Under the pieces are notes generated by a model. It saw only the letters and a program-made list of their open reading frames with translations, did no database searches and was not told where the DNA came from. From assembly GCA_019049505.1 (NCBI GenBank), contig CM032447.1, positions 10,380,918-10,444,917 of the forward strand: a stretch of 64,000 bases of DNA, in the 5' to 3' direction. This DNA comes from Pachyrhynchus sulphureomaculatus (taxonomy: Eukaryota > Arthropoda > Insecta > Coleoptera > Curculionidae). Every line of letters begins with the position of its first letter. Position 1 is the stretch's first letter. Shown here piece by piece: positions 29,911-38,568 of the stretch. A program made the translations under genes and the position numbers.

Positions 29911-31216
29911 ACACATGGGCTGAAAAGTCCCGGGCCTAACAAAGAAAACACGGTTTTTTTGGTTCAAAATTAGCTTTATTCATCAACGTAATCTCCATCA
30001 AGAGCAACGCAATCATTCCAGCGCCGCTCTAATATTTCAATACCACTTTTGTAGAACGATTTATCTTTTGCCTCAAAATAGGCCTCAGTTTCAGCGATAA
30101 CCTCTTCATTCGTGCGAAATTTCTTACCGGCGAGCATTTTTTTCAGGTCTGCGAACAGCCAGTAGTCGCTGGGAGCCAAATCTGGCGAATACGGTGGATG
30201 TGGGAGCAATTCGAAGTTCAATTCATGTAGTTTTGCCATTGTTTTGATTGACTTGTGACACGGTGCGTTGTCTTGATGAAACAAATTTTTTTTCTTTGCC
30301 ATATGCGGTCGTTTCTTTGCAATTTCGGCCTTCAAACGCTCCAATAACGCTATATAATATTCACTGTTGATGGTATTTCCTTTCTCAAGATAGTCGATGA
30401 ATATTACACCACGCACATCCCAAAATACCGAGGCCATAACCTTTCCAGCCGATTGTTGTGCTTTGGGGCGCTTTGGACGAGGTTCACCGGTTGCTGTCCA
30501 CTCAGATGACGATCGTTTTGATTCCGGAGTGAAGTGATGGATCCATGTTTCATCCATTGTCACATATCGACGCAAAAATTCCGGTTTCTTACGTTTAAAC
30601 ATGGCCAAACACTGCTCAGAATCATCAACACGTTCTTGTTTTTGATCAACAGTGAGCAAACGCGGCAGCACCCACTTTGAACAGAGCTTTCTCATAGTCA
30701 AATGCTCATGCAATATAAAGCCAACACGTTCTTTTGATATCTTTACGATGTCAGCTAACTCACGCAACTTCACTTTTCGATCATTCAAAGCGATTTTATG
30801 GATTTTTTTGATGTTTTCTGGTGTTACCGCCTCATTTGGACGTCCACTGCGTTCTGCATCATCGGTGTCTCTACGACCACGTTTGAAGTCAGCAAACCAA
30901 CGTTTTATTGTTGTTTCTGATGGAGCGGAGTCCCCATAACACTTTTCAAGCCATTGCTTCGCTTGAACGGTATTTTTTTTTCCCATCAAGAAGCAGTGTA
31001 AAATTAAAACACGAAATTGTTTTTGATCCATTGTTTTGAAAATAACAAAAGTAGCGTCACTCTTAGCACAATAACTCACAAACTAATGAATAGAATATCA
31101 TGAAATTTTAACAGCTGTCTTTTGAAGGTTAGTATTAACTGAAAAAAAAAAACAGGTGACTGCAATAAAACTAGCGCCATCTATGTGTTAGGCCCGGGAC
31201 TTTTCAGCCCATGTGT
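29911..31216 (-). mobile_element. Mariner, irritans-type, apparently complete
   Basis: About 31-bp terminal inverted repeats beginning ACACATGGGCTGAAAAGTCC at 29911 and mirrored to 31216, with TA at 29909-10 and 31217-18. The 1.3-kb size is canonical and it holds one uninterrupted transposase gene. It lies inside the hAT MITE. Confidence 0.95.
29976..31031 (-). CDS. Mariner transposase, intact (irritans subfamily, DD34D)
   Basis: A 351-codon frame from ATG at 31031 (MDQKQFRVLI) to the stop at 29976; an upstream GTG is not needed. Length matches Himar1-type transposases (about 348). The N-terminal paired helix-turn-helix region (about residues 1-110) includes SAPSETTIKRWFADFKRG and ERSGRP. 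The catalytic triad is D160 (TMDETWIHHF), D254 (HQDNAPCH) and D289 (SPDLAPSDYWLF), with 34 residues between the last two. WVLPRLL replaces the usual WVPREL, a conservative linker change. The enzyme cuts and pastes the flanking inverted repeats at TA sites in the nucleus. No lesion is visible, so it may be active or very young. Confidence 0.96.
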   Translation of the reverse strand: MDQKQFRVLILHCFLMGKKNTVQAKQWLEKCYGDSAPSETTIKRWFADFKRGRRDTDDAERSGRPNEAVTPENIKKIHKIALNDRKVKLRELADIVKISKERVGFILHEHLTMRKLCSKWVLPRLLTVDQKQERVDDSEQCLAMFKRKKPEFLRRYVTMDETWIHHFTPESKRSSSEWTATGEPRPKRPKAQQSAGKVMASVFWDVRGVIFIDYLEKGNTINSEYYIALLERLKAEIAKKRPHMAKKKNLFHQDNAPCHKSIKTMAKLHELNFELLPHPPYSPDLAPSDYWLFADLKKMLAGKKFRTNEEVIAETEAYFEAKDKSFYKSGIEILERRWNDCVALDGDYVDE

Positions 31217-31341
31217 TACTATATAATTAAATAAATAAAATGTTATAATAATTCAGTACATTTTTTTTATTTGAATCTGGCCCGCCTACACATTCTAAAT
31301 TTAATATATGGCCCTCTGCAAAATTGAGTTTGACACCTCTG

Positions 31342-32035
31342 ATTTAGAAGAACAAATCAGTAATTCTCATCTTTTTAAAAATTTCTTTTATTGGTACCGG
31401 TATGTAGATGATATATTGACTTGCTTTACAGGCACAGATCGACAATTAAAACTTTTTCTAGATTATATTAACCAACTTCATAATAATATTACTTTTACAA
31501 CAGAAACAGAAACAAATAAATCGATTAATGGCCTAGATTTAAAAATATCAAACAAAATGAATAAACACGATTTTGAAATCTTCCATAAACCAACATACTC
31601 AGATATAACTATACACGCTAATTCTAACTACCCGCTCACACATAAAATCTCGGCTTATAATAGTTTCATCCATAGACTAATAAATACACCATTAACGGAA
31701 GAAAATTTTCAGAAAGAATTAAATATTATAAAACAAATTAGTATAAACAATGGATACAGGAGCGATTTCGTAGATAATATTTTAATGAAAAAGCAATTTA
31801 AAAAAGCAATAGGACTGGTGTACCCGTACAAACAACTAAACAAAGAAAAATTTCATACACTCACTTATACCGGAAAATTAACTAATAAAATTCAAAATTT
31901 TTTCCATAGAAATTATGTAAATCATGTAAATATCGCTTTCCGTACAAATAACACATTATCTCGACATATATATATAAAAAGAAAATAAATCGGGGGCTTA
32001 CGAATTATGCTGTGGCACTTGCTATAAAACGTATA
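31342..32035 (+). pseudogene. PLE reverse transcriptase, segment 2, and linker
   Basis: Resumes the PLE frame with LEEQISNSHLFKNFFYWYRY then VDDILTCFTGT (the catalytic YVDD, about 31395-31420). NGLDLKISN and FHKPTYSDITIH follow, then PLTHKISAYNSFIHRLINTP, all standard for PLE RT and thumb. A stop at about 31986-31988 and a one-base shift precede CCGTCYKT at the right edge, where the next insertion cuts the GIY-YIG domain. Confidence 0.88.
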
Positions 32036-34448
32036 CAGGGTTACAGGGAAAGTCGTCCTAGATAATTAAGGACGTTATAGTTTAGGTCGTTTCTGACCGA
32101 TTGGACTCTATGACATGATGTCCTAAACTTAACCGTTTTCGAGATATTGAAGTTTAAAGATTTTCTAAAAAAAAAAACATGTTTTTTTGCTTTTATATCG
32201 ATTTTTTTTATTAGGGGTTCTCGAGTGCGATTTTTTGGTTATTTTTAGTTAGTCTGTATGTCAAGTATCAAAAAAATTTGAACTAGTTACTAACAGTTTC
32301 AAATGGCGGCTTGTTAATGTTTCTAAATTACGAATTTTTACCAAGTGTTTCCTACTTTAAATCAATAAAGAGAAAAAAAAAATGTATGGAAGTTATTCTG
32401 CAAATTATTTTAAAAACTTTTACGTCTTTTTAGCTATCTAAAACGGTATAATATCTACTGGATCTATTGAAAATTCTAAGAAAATGAGATTTCAATAGGC
32501 CCAAATGTAGAGTAACATAATAATAGAATTTAGATACTACCAATTACCGGTTTACTACCTGCACCTTCAAACAATAAAAAGGGTTGGGTAAGCATTTTTT
32601 TCCGGTCGGGGTACTCTCTGTGCGAGTGACATTTTCTGTTCACTAAACATTATTGAGTGATTTTTAGTCTGCTCATGCGATTCGTCCGTGGTAGATGTGC
32701 TATGCCGTGTTTTCAAAAATATCTGTGTTTCATCTTCTGACTGTGAATTGGCTCGTAACTGGATTTTGATCTCTGCTTGTGAATATGGCAACGTATACCA
32801 ACAAGGAATATGCTGACATCCTAATGTGTTACGGATTTTGCGAAGGAGTGTCGTCGCGTGCACGTGATGAATACATACTGCAATATCCTACTCGTCGCGT
32901 ACCTGATGTTAGCGTATTTGATGGAACTTATCGAAGACTACGAGAAACTGGTTCCGTACAAAGACGGCGGACTGACATGGGACGACCACGTATCTTTGAC
33001 GAAGACGAAGAAAACGAAATACGACGTCTCTTTGAGGTGGACCCAACCACATCTACAAATGTTGTCGCACAACAGCTTGGTATTTCGCAGTGGAAGGTAT
33101 GGTTTGTAATGCATACTGTTGGGCAACACCCTTACCACTATACGCCCGTGCAAGTCATTGAAGAAGGGGATCCGTTGCGACGATTAGAATTCTGCAGATT
33201 TATGCTCAATACCGATCTCGAAGATGCATCTTTTTTTAAGAAAATACTATGGACTGACGAGTCGAAATTCGACAAAGACGGTCTTACAAACTACCACAAT
33301 GCCCACTATTGGGCTTCTAAAGAGGAAGGCAACCCAAACAAAAAAAGAACGAAAGGATCACAAACAAGATTCAACTTAAATGTATGGATGGGTATAATTT
33401 CAAATTATTTGGTTGGGCCATTCTTCCTGCCAGATAATTTGAATGGCGAGGAATACGATAATTTTTTGCGGAACGATTTACCTAATTTGATGGAAGACCT
33501 ACCTATTGGTTTGAGACAAAACATATACTTTCAACACGATGGCTGCCCAGCTCACTACAGAGGAAGTGTTCGTGCATGGCTCAATGACAATTATCCCAAC
33601 AAATGGATTGGAAGAGGCGGACCCATACCTTGGCCGGCGAGAAGCCCAGACCTAACACCGATGGATTTTTATGTGTGGGGTCACATGAAAAGTCTCGTAT
33701 ACGACCAGATGACTCCTATCGAAAACGTGGATGTCCTAAGACAAAAAATAATTGATGCGGCTGACGAAATGAGGCGGCACCTCACAACCAGCGCTGTGAA
33801 AAGTAATTTAAGAAAAAGAATGAGAATTTGTGTTAGAAATAGGGGCGACCATATAGAACATGAATTATAATTAATAAAAAATATTAAATTGCAAGGTTTT
33901 TTTGTTTTATTTGTGTATTTTTCGTATTTTTCACCTAGAACTAAGAATTTACCTTTTGCTACCCGAGTCCGCTTTAGGTGTCATTCTGTGTACAGTTTTC
34001 CTATTAAACTCCTAGTATTATATCTTTTTTGATAGCTAAAAAGACGTAAAAGTTTTTAAAATAATTTGCAGAATAACTTCCATATATTTTTTTTTTCTCT
34101 TTATTGATTTAAAGTAGGAAACACTTAGTAAAAAATTCGTAATTTAGAAACATTAACAAGCCGCCATTTGAAACTGTTAGTAACTAGTTCAAATTTTTTT
34201 GATGATTTTTGATACTTGACATACAGACTAACTAAACATAACAAAAAATCGCACTCGAGAACCTCTAATAAAAAAAAATCGATATAAAAGCAAAAAAAAA
34301 AACATGTTTTTTTTCAGAAAATCTTTAAACTTCAATATCTCGAAAACGGTTTAAGTTTAGGACATCATGTCATAGAGTCAAATCGGTCAGAAACGACCTA
34401 AACTATAACGTCCTTAATTATCTAGGACGACTTTCCCTGTAACCCTGG
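32036..34448 (+). mobile_element. Long-TIR DNA transposon, Tc1/mariner superfamily, DD41D-type, complete
   Basis: Terminal inverted repeats of about 410-420 bp begin CAGGGTTACAGGGAAAGTCG at 32036 and are mirrored to 34448. TA flanks each side (32034-35, 34449-50). Deleting the element plus one TA rejoins the host PLE frame as KTYIGQTGR, which fixes the target duplication as TA. The 2.4-kb element holds one intact gene. Confidence 0.92.
32785..33870 (+). CDS. Transposase, DD41D-type, intact
   Basis: 361 codons from ATG at 32785 (MATYTNKEYADIL) to the stop at 33870. The N-terminus has a helix-turn-helix repeat region (about 1-120: YRRLRETGSVQRRR, then a GRPRI hook-like motif). The DDE core is D158 (LWTDESKF), D252 (FQHDGCPAHY) and D294 (SPDLTPMDFYVWGH), with 41 residues between the last two carboxylates. 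Downstream residues (VLRQKIIDAADEMR) are typical of this insect transposase family, sometimes labelled DUF4817-containing. It cuts and pastes the long flanking TIRs. There is no stop or frameshift. The exact subfamily name is uncertain. Confidence 0.93.
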   Translation: MATYTNKEYADILMCYGFCEGVSSRARDEYILQYPTRRVPDVSVFDGTYRRLRETGSVQRRRTDMGRPRIFDEDEENEIRRLFEVDPTTSTNVVAQQLGISQWKVWFVMHTVGQHPYHYTPVQVIEEGDPLRRLEFCRFMLNTDLEDASFFKKILWTDESKFDKDGLTNYHNAHYWASKEEGNPNKKRTKGSQTRFNLNVWMGIISNYLVGPFFLPDNLNGEEYDNFLRNDLPNLMEDLPIGLRQNIYFQHDGCPAHYRGSVRAWLNDNYPNKWIGRGGPIPWPARSPDLTPMDFYVWGHMKSLVYDQMTPIENVDVLRQKIIDAADEMRRHLTTSAVKSNLRKRMRICVRNRGDHIEHEL

Positions 34449-34710
34449 TATAGGACAAACAGGCAGACCTTTTTATAAAAGAATAAACGAACATAAACAA
34501 AGCTTTAGAATGAAAAATAACAAATCTCATTACGCTAAACATTTAACAGAGGAAAATCATACATTCAATGAAGATTTCAAAATTTTGCATAACGGAAAGA
34601 AAGGAAAATTACTGAATTGTTTAGAACAGGTAGAAATTAATCAGAAAAAATCCTCAGGTCTATTACTCAACGATCAATTAGATGGGGGAGGGTCTCCTTT
34701 ATTGAACTAG
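34449..34710 (+). pseudogene. PLE GIY-YIG endonuclease, 3' segment
   Basis: Continues the PLE after the TIR element: (T)YIGQTGRPFYKRINEHKQSF then NKSHYAKHLTEENHTF, ending at the stop at 34708-34710 (GGGSPLLN). GIY-YIG nicks target DNA for PLE integration. The YIGQTGR and R-x-x-EH motifs are preserved. Confidence 0.88.
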
Positions 34711-34802
34711 GTATTATGGTAAATATTGTTAATGAATTTAGTACTTGTAATTAGGTAAACTATATATTCTGAAACATACTTTGTAAGTTAATTTACATCG
34801 TG

Positions 34803-34845
34803 CTCCAGAAGAAGACACAGTGTGTCGAAACAATTGTCAGCAATA
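34803..34845 (+). ncRNA. Hammerhead-like motif at the PLE 3' end
   Basis: CAGAAGA then a GACAC-AGT-GTGTC hairpin, then GAAACAATTGTC. GCT upstream and AGC after GTC could form stem I. ACAATTGT is self-complementary, as in minimal-stem-III hammerheads. Defects: the core U is A, and one extra A precedes stem II. PLEs are known to carry such ribozymes in their terminal repeats. This copy is probably inactive. Confidence 0.45.
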
Positions 34846-35023
34846 ATAAACATAAGTGGTGATCTTAAACATTTGTTTATTAGTTAGTTATTATGGATCT
34901 CCATCAAGTAACGGCTAAGTCAGTGCAGTATTGAACTATACATATGACTGAGAATTTCCAGGTGATGTGTGTATTTTAAGTGAAACATAGACATTTTTTT
35001 TGGCCACCTTGTATATAACGTAC

Positions 35024-35176
35024 ATATTTCTTAGCCTGTTCCAATTTCTTCTGGATTTCCTTCTCTCTGATCTGTTCGGCGATGCACAGCTTGTTCTCGA
35101 TCAGATTGATCACTTCCGTTTTGCGGGATTCGATATTCGATTCGATCGCCTTCTGTTTTTCTACAGTTTTCGTGTT
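35024..35176 (-). CDS. stai: Stathmin repeat exon (first of two alternatives)
   Basis: A 153-bp minus-strand exon with acceptor GATCATGTAG at 35177-35186 and donor GTACGT at 35018-35023, phase 0 on both sides (51 codons). It encodes NTKTVEKQKAIESNIES, then RKTEVINLIENKL and CIAEQIREKEIQKKLEQAK, ending KKY. REKEIQKKLxxxxK is the hallmark of the last stathmin helix. It can join directly to the terminal exon (KKY then EKHAE) or to the exon at 25951-26091. The reading frame is clean and distinct from the AT-rich intron around it. Alternative or serial use needs transcript data. Confidence 0.86.
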
Positions 35177-35500
35177 CTACATGATCGAAAAATAAAAAGA
35201 AAAAAGCATGTTAGAGAGTAGGGTTTTCTTTCGTATATTATGAGAAAAAGTATGCATTGAGTAAAAAATTTATATTATATTCTTTTTTTATATTCATAGA
35301 TTTTATTACATTTTCTTTCTTTTCAAGAACTTTACACGTTGTAACATATCAAGTTAATATGCATAAGTGAAAAATATGTTTGTTATAATGTTCGCGGTGC
35401 TCGTCTAGTTTGACTTGTTAATAATCCACATTACATTTGGACCTCAAAAACTTGTGCTCTTTTTGTTTATAAACAATTTAAGTTTTGAAAAGGCGTTTTT

Positions 35501-36131
35501 AGTGTTCCGTACGGAACACTTATAAGATCACTTCGGTGTCTGTCTGCCTGTCCGTCTGTCACACCCGATTTCTCCGAAACTATTTGTCATAGAAAGTTGA
35601 AATTTGGTAATAATATAGGAATTGATGGCCTCATCAGAGCCATGTAGTTTTGAAAGTTAAATTTTGACTTAACGGGTTAGTTTTGGGGGGTGAAATCGGA
35701 AGTGAAAAAAAAATTTTTTTTACCAGGTAATCGAGTGTGGTGTCAAATGAAAGCTTGTGAAAACACGGGTAAAAAATATATATATAATGTAATACTTGCG
35801 CGCACTTTTCTTTGTATTATTTTTAAAAAATCGCGAAAAATCGCTGTCCACCCGCCTTATCTCGAAAAGTATTTATCAAAAAATTTTAAAAAAATTCTGG
35901 AATATTCTCCACGGGGTGTAGATTGAACGAAAATTATCACGAGTGCATTACCTGTAATAATTTATCTGGTATATAAAAAAAACAAAAATTTCAAGGTCAT
36001 CAATTTTCAGTAAAGATTGGAAATAAACTTTGTTAAAAACTCATTTGGGGTGTGTCTTGTGAAGTCACTGATCATTTTAAACTTCCGTTACAACATTTTT
36101 CATTTTAAAAGCAATCAACGTACGGAACACT
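35501..36131 (+). repeat. Inverted-repeat element, unit A
   Basis: Bounded by AGTGTTCCGTACGGAACACT at 35501 and CGTACGGAACACT ending 36131, and containing CTGTCTGCCTGTCCGTCTGTC near the left end. The same sequence recurs inverted as unit B. Probably a MITE-like element; no gene. Confidence 0.75.
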
Positions 36132-36260
36132 ATTTGCGCAAGTTCAACTTGTACTTGACCGGGTTTATTTGAGCTTAAAATGAGAATAACTCCGGTTATA
36201 TAAGTCGGATCGAGACAAAAAAAAAATAACCGGTCAAGTGCAAGTTGAACTTGTGCAATT
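36132..36260. repeat. Dispersed repeat between units A and B
   Basis: A short foldback (CAAGTTCAACTTGTACTTG with its inverse) encloses AGAATAACTCCGGTTATATAAG then TCGGATCGAGAC. Close copies flank mariner copy B at 45140-45155 and 46395-46440, where they act as the empty-site reference. Confidence 0.65.
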
Positions 36261-36574
36261 AGTGTTCCGTACGTTGATTGTATAAAATGATCAGTGACTT
36301 CACAAAACACACCCCCAAATGAGTTTTCAACAAAGTATATATCCAATCTTTACTGAAAATTGATGACCTTGAAATTTCTGGTTTTTTTATATACCAGATA
36401 AATTATTACAGGTAATGCACTCGTGATAATTTTCGTTCAATCTACACCCCGTGGAGAATATTCCAGAATTTTTTCAAAATTTTTTGATCAGTACTTTTCG
36501 AGATAAGGCGGTGTACAGCGATTTTTCGCGATTTTTTAAAAAATAATACAAAGAAAAGTGCGCACAAGTATTAC

Positions 36575-36663
<89 letters not shown>

Positions 36664-36749
36664 TTGACGAATGTTCTCACGGGTGTGAAATGTAGTAATG
36701 GTTTTTTTTTCGGGTATCCTGTGTTAGCTTGAAGTCCCTTGATGGACGG

Positions 36750-37504
36750 TTTCGCAGACGTTTCGATGGAAATAAACAACACAAACAGGAAAGAAAGACA
36801 TATACCACAAAAGCATTTCTCCCATATGTAAAAGGCATCACAGACAAAATAGGAAGACTTCTAGGAAAACACCAAATTGAGACCATTTACACAACCAACC
36901 AAAAAATTAAAGATATTCTACCTACACCAAAAGATATTATAGCCTTAGAAGACCAAGGCGTATATGAAATTCCGTGTCAGGACTGCGGTCTTTCATACAT
37001 AGGCCAAACAAACAGGAAAATTAGTGCCAGAAGAGACGAGCACAAAAACGCCGTAAAACAAAAATCCACCACCTCTTCTCTAGCACAACATGCACACAAT
37101 ACCGGCCACAAAAAATCGATTTTGACAAAACCAGAACCCTACAAAAAAGTAATAACCTATCCACTAGGGTAATCAAAGAAGCCATAGAAATAGAAAAGAG
37201 GCCCAACAACTTAAATAATCGGGATGATAGCCAACGTTTACCGAACTCTTGGAAACATATTCTATCCCAGTACCAAGTCCAACCAAGAGAAACAATAATT
37301 CAACCATATGTTACTTCACCAACACAAACATTACAAAGAACCACAGGACCGACAACGCGCAGCCAAAGCCGAGCCTCTATTGGCCAGGTCCGTCCGACCA
37401 ATAGAAACACCCCCGAGTACATAAAACCGGCGCACTCAGGGCCAGTCTCGACATTCAACGCCAAGACACCGACCAGTGATCAACGCTTTGAAAAAGATGG
37501 ATGA
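36750..37504 (+). pseudogene. PLE C-terminal region with GIY-YIG endonuclease
   Basis: Reads KAFLPYVKGITDKIGRLLGK then HQIETIYTTNQKIKDIL (linker after the RT), then GVYEIPCQDCGLSYIGQTNR and ISARRDEHKNAV (GIY-YIG with C-x2-C and the R...EH catalytic segment). One extra A in the run near 37112-37117 shifts the frame. After it the tail continues as IDFDKTRTLQ, RVIKEAIEIEKRPNNLNNRD and SWKHILSQY to a TGA at 37502-37504. The RT domain is missing entirely (5' truncation). Otherwise well preserved. Confidence 0.88.
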
Positions 37505-37522
37505 GATTCCATCGAAACGTCT
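37498..37522 (+). ncRNA. Hammerhead-like motif overlapping the PLE stop codon
   Basis: GGATGA (37499-37504) contains the stop codon TGA. It is followed by the hairpin GAT-TCC-ATC, then GAAACGTC with self-complementary ACGT. Relative to CTGATGA-stem II-GAAA the first two core bases are wrong. It is a plausible decayed PLE ribozyme. Confidence 0.35.
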
Positions 37523-37577
37523 GCGAAACCGTCCATCAAGGGACTTCAAGCTAACACGGGATACCCGAAAAACCATT

Positions 37578-37645
<68 letters not shown>

Positions 37646-37909
37646 ACTCGTGTTTTCACAAGCTTTCATTTGACACCACACTCGATTACCTAGTAAACAT
37701 TTTTTTTTCACTTCCAATTTCACCCCCCAAAACCAATCCCTTAAGTCAAAATTTAACTTTCAAAAATACATGGCTCTGATGAGGCCATCAATTCCTATAT
37801 TATTACCAAATTTCAACTTTTTATGACAAGTAGTTTCGGAGAAAATCGGGTGTGACAGACGGACAGACAGACACCGAAATGATCTTATAAGTGGTCCGTA
37901 CGGAACACT

Positions 37910-38041
37910 AACAAGCAATGAAATTTCCAACAAATCCTCGTTGGTTTTAGGTCGCTCAAGAGCGTACATAACCTACAAAAATTGAAAAAAACAGGCAAAA
38001 AAACTGTTTTTTTTTTTTTCATTTTATTGTGCAGGTCGACT
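37910..38041. repeat. Dispersed intronic repeat
   Basis: AGCAATGAAATTTCCAACAA through GGTCGCTCAAGAGCG recurs inverted and diverged at 45030-45120, next to mariner copy B. Confidence 0.5.
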
Positions 38042-38247
38042 AAGTGAACCGATCGGCTTGAAATTTCAAAAAATATGCGGCTTTTGTTAATGGGATCTTA
38101 CCTATTCAATACGACATCTCACGGCTTTTTCAGGAATTAAACTTGAGGTGCATTTTTAAATCTGTCAATAAGCGTCAGTGTAAATTAATATTACAAATTT
38201 TCTTAAAAATGAACACCGAAATTTTTGCTTTTAGTGAAAAATTAAAA

Positions 38248-38568
38248 AAAAGGACTTTATATAACAAATAGATGCTTATACTGCACTCTGTCGGCGACTT
38301 ACTAAGTCTATTCAAGCAGAGCGGCACAGCACCTTTCTTGTGCTTACTGCTCGAAGGCATAGATGGCAGTATTGGTATAACAACTAAAAACGAAAAGAAT
38401 CGTATTTTTAGAAGTTACCAAAAGTGTTCTTCGTATGCAGCCCAGCTGATGAGCCGTGACACGGCGAAACGCGTCTTGGGATGGTTCAGCAAATACGAAG
38501 AACACTTTTGGTAACTTCTAAAAATACGATTCTTTTCGTTTTTAGTTGTTATACCAAAAGGACTTTAT
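38248..38568 (+). mobile_element. Small ribozyme-bearing insertion with 13-bp target duplication
   Basis: AAAAGGACTTTAT at 38248-38260 is repeated at 38556-38568, flanking an insertion of about 295 bp. The insertion has a left portion of about 110 bp without recognisable features, then 65-bp perfect inverted arms (38372-38436 and 38493-38557) around a hammerhead ribozyme. A 13-bp duplication plus an inverted terminal repeat carrying a hammerhead fits a short non-autonomous Penelope-like insertion. It interrupts the THAP-like coding sequence. Confidence 0.8.
38437..38492 (+). ncRNA. Hammerhead ribozyme (complete consensus core)
   Basis: Every core element is present. Stem I is CCCAG (38441-38445) with TTGGG (38476-38480). 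The core CTGATGA is at 38446-38452. Stem II is GCCGT-GAC-ACGGC (38453-38465). GAAA is at 38466-38469, then CGCGTC, with predicted cleavage after C38475 (GTC triplet). Stem III would be only the A-U and C-G pairs within ACGCGT, which is self-complementary, so the active form may be a dimer as described for minimal-stem-III hammerheads of Penelope-like elements and retrozymes. The 65-bp arms outside extend the stem I side. Confidence 0.88.

Larger units (their letters stand above)
29801..31341. mobile_element. hAT-like MITE inserted in the PLE
   Basis: Ends CAGGGATGTCAAAG (29801) and TTTGACACCTCTG (ending 31341), with GC-rich subterminal GGCCCGCGGGTCGCATCCGG. A 7-bp repeat ATTTAGA flanks both sides (29794-29800, 31342-31348). 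Without its mariner passenger it would be about 235 bp, so it is non-autonomous. Confidence 0.82.
29643..34872 (+). mobile_element. Penelope-like element with inverted 5' end, carrying two nested insertions
   Basis: RT plus GIY-YIG segments on the plus strand define a PLE. Its first 46 bp (29643-29688) are a perfect reverse complement of its 3' end (34827-34872), the inverted terminal arrangement typical of PLEs. A hAT MITE (29801-31341) and a TIR element (32036-34448) interrupt it. The 5' part of the RT is missing, so the copy was truncated before or during insertion. Confidence 0.85.
36661..37583 (+). mobile_element. Second Penelope-like element fragment with inverted ends
   Basis: Inverted repeats of about 75-80 bp (36691-36770 and 37508-37583) surround a plus-strand GIY-YIG gene. 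The insertion sits in a TA-rich stretch of unit B. The inverted copy starts inside a hammerhead-like hairpin (TCCATCGAAACGTC), as in the PLE at 29643. Confidence 0.8.
36261..37909 (-). repeat. Inverted-repeat element, unit B, interrupted by a PLE fragment
   Basis: Inverse copy of unit A: AGTGTTCCGTACGTTGATTG at 36261 matches its right end and GGTCCGTACGGAACACT (ending 37909) its left. Where unit A has a short TA run, unit B has two (TA)n tracts (about 36576-36660, 37584-37642) with a 0.92-kb PLE fragment between them. Confidence 0.75.
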
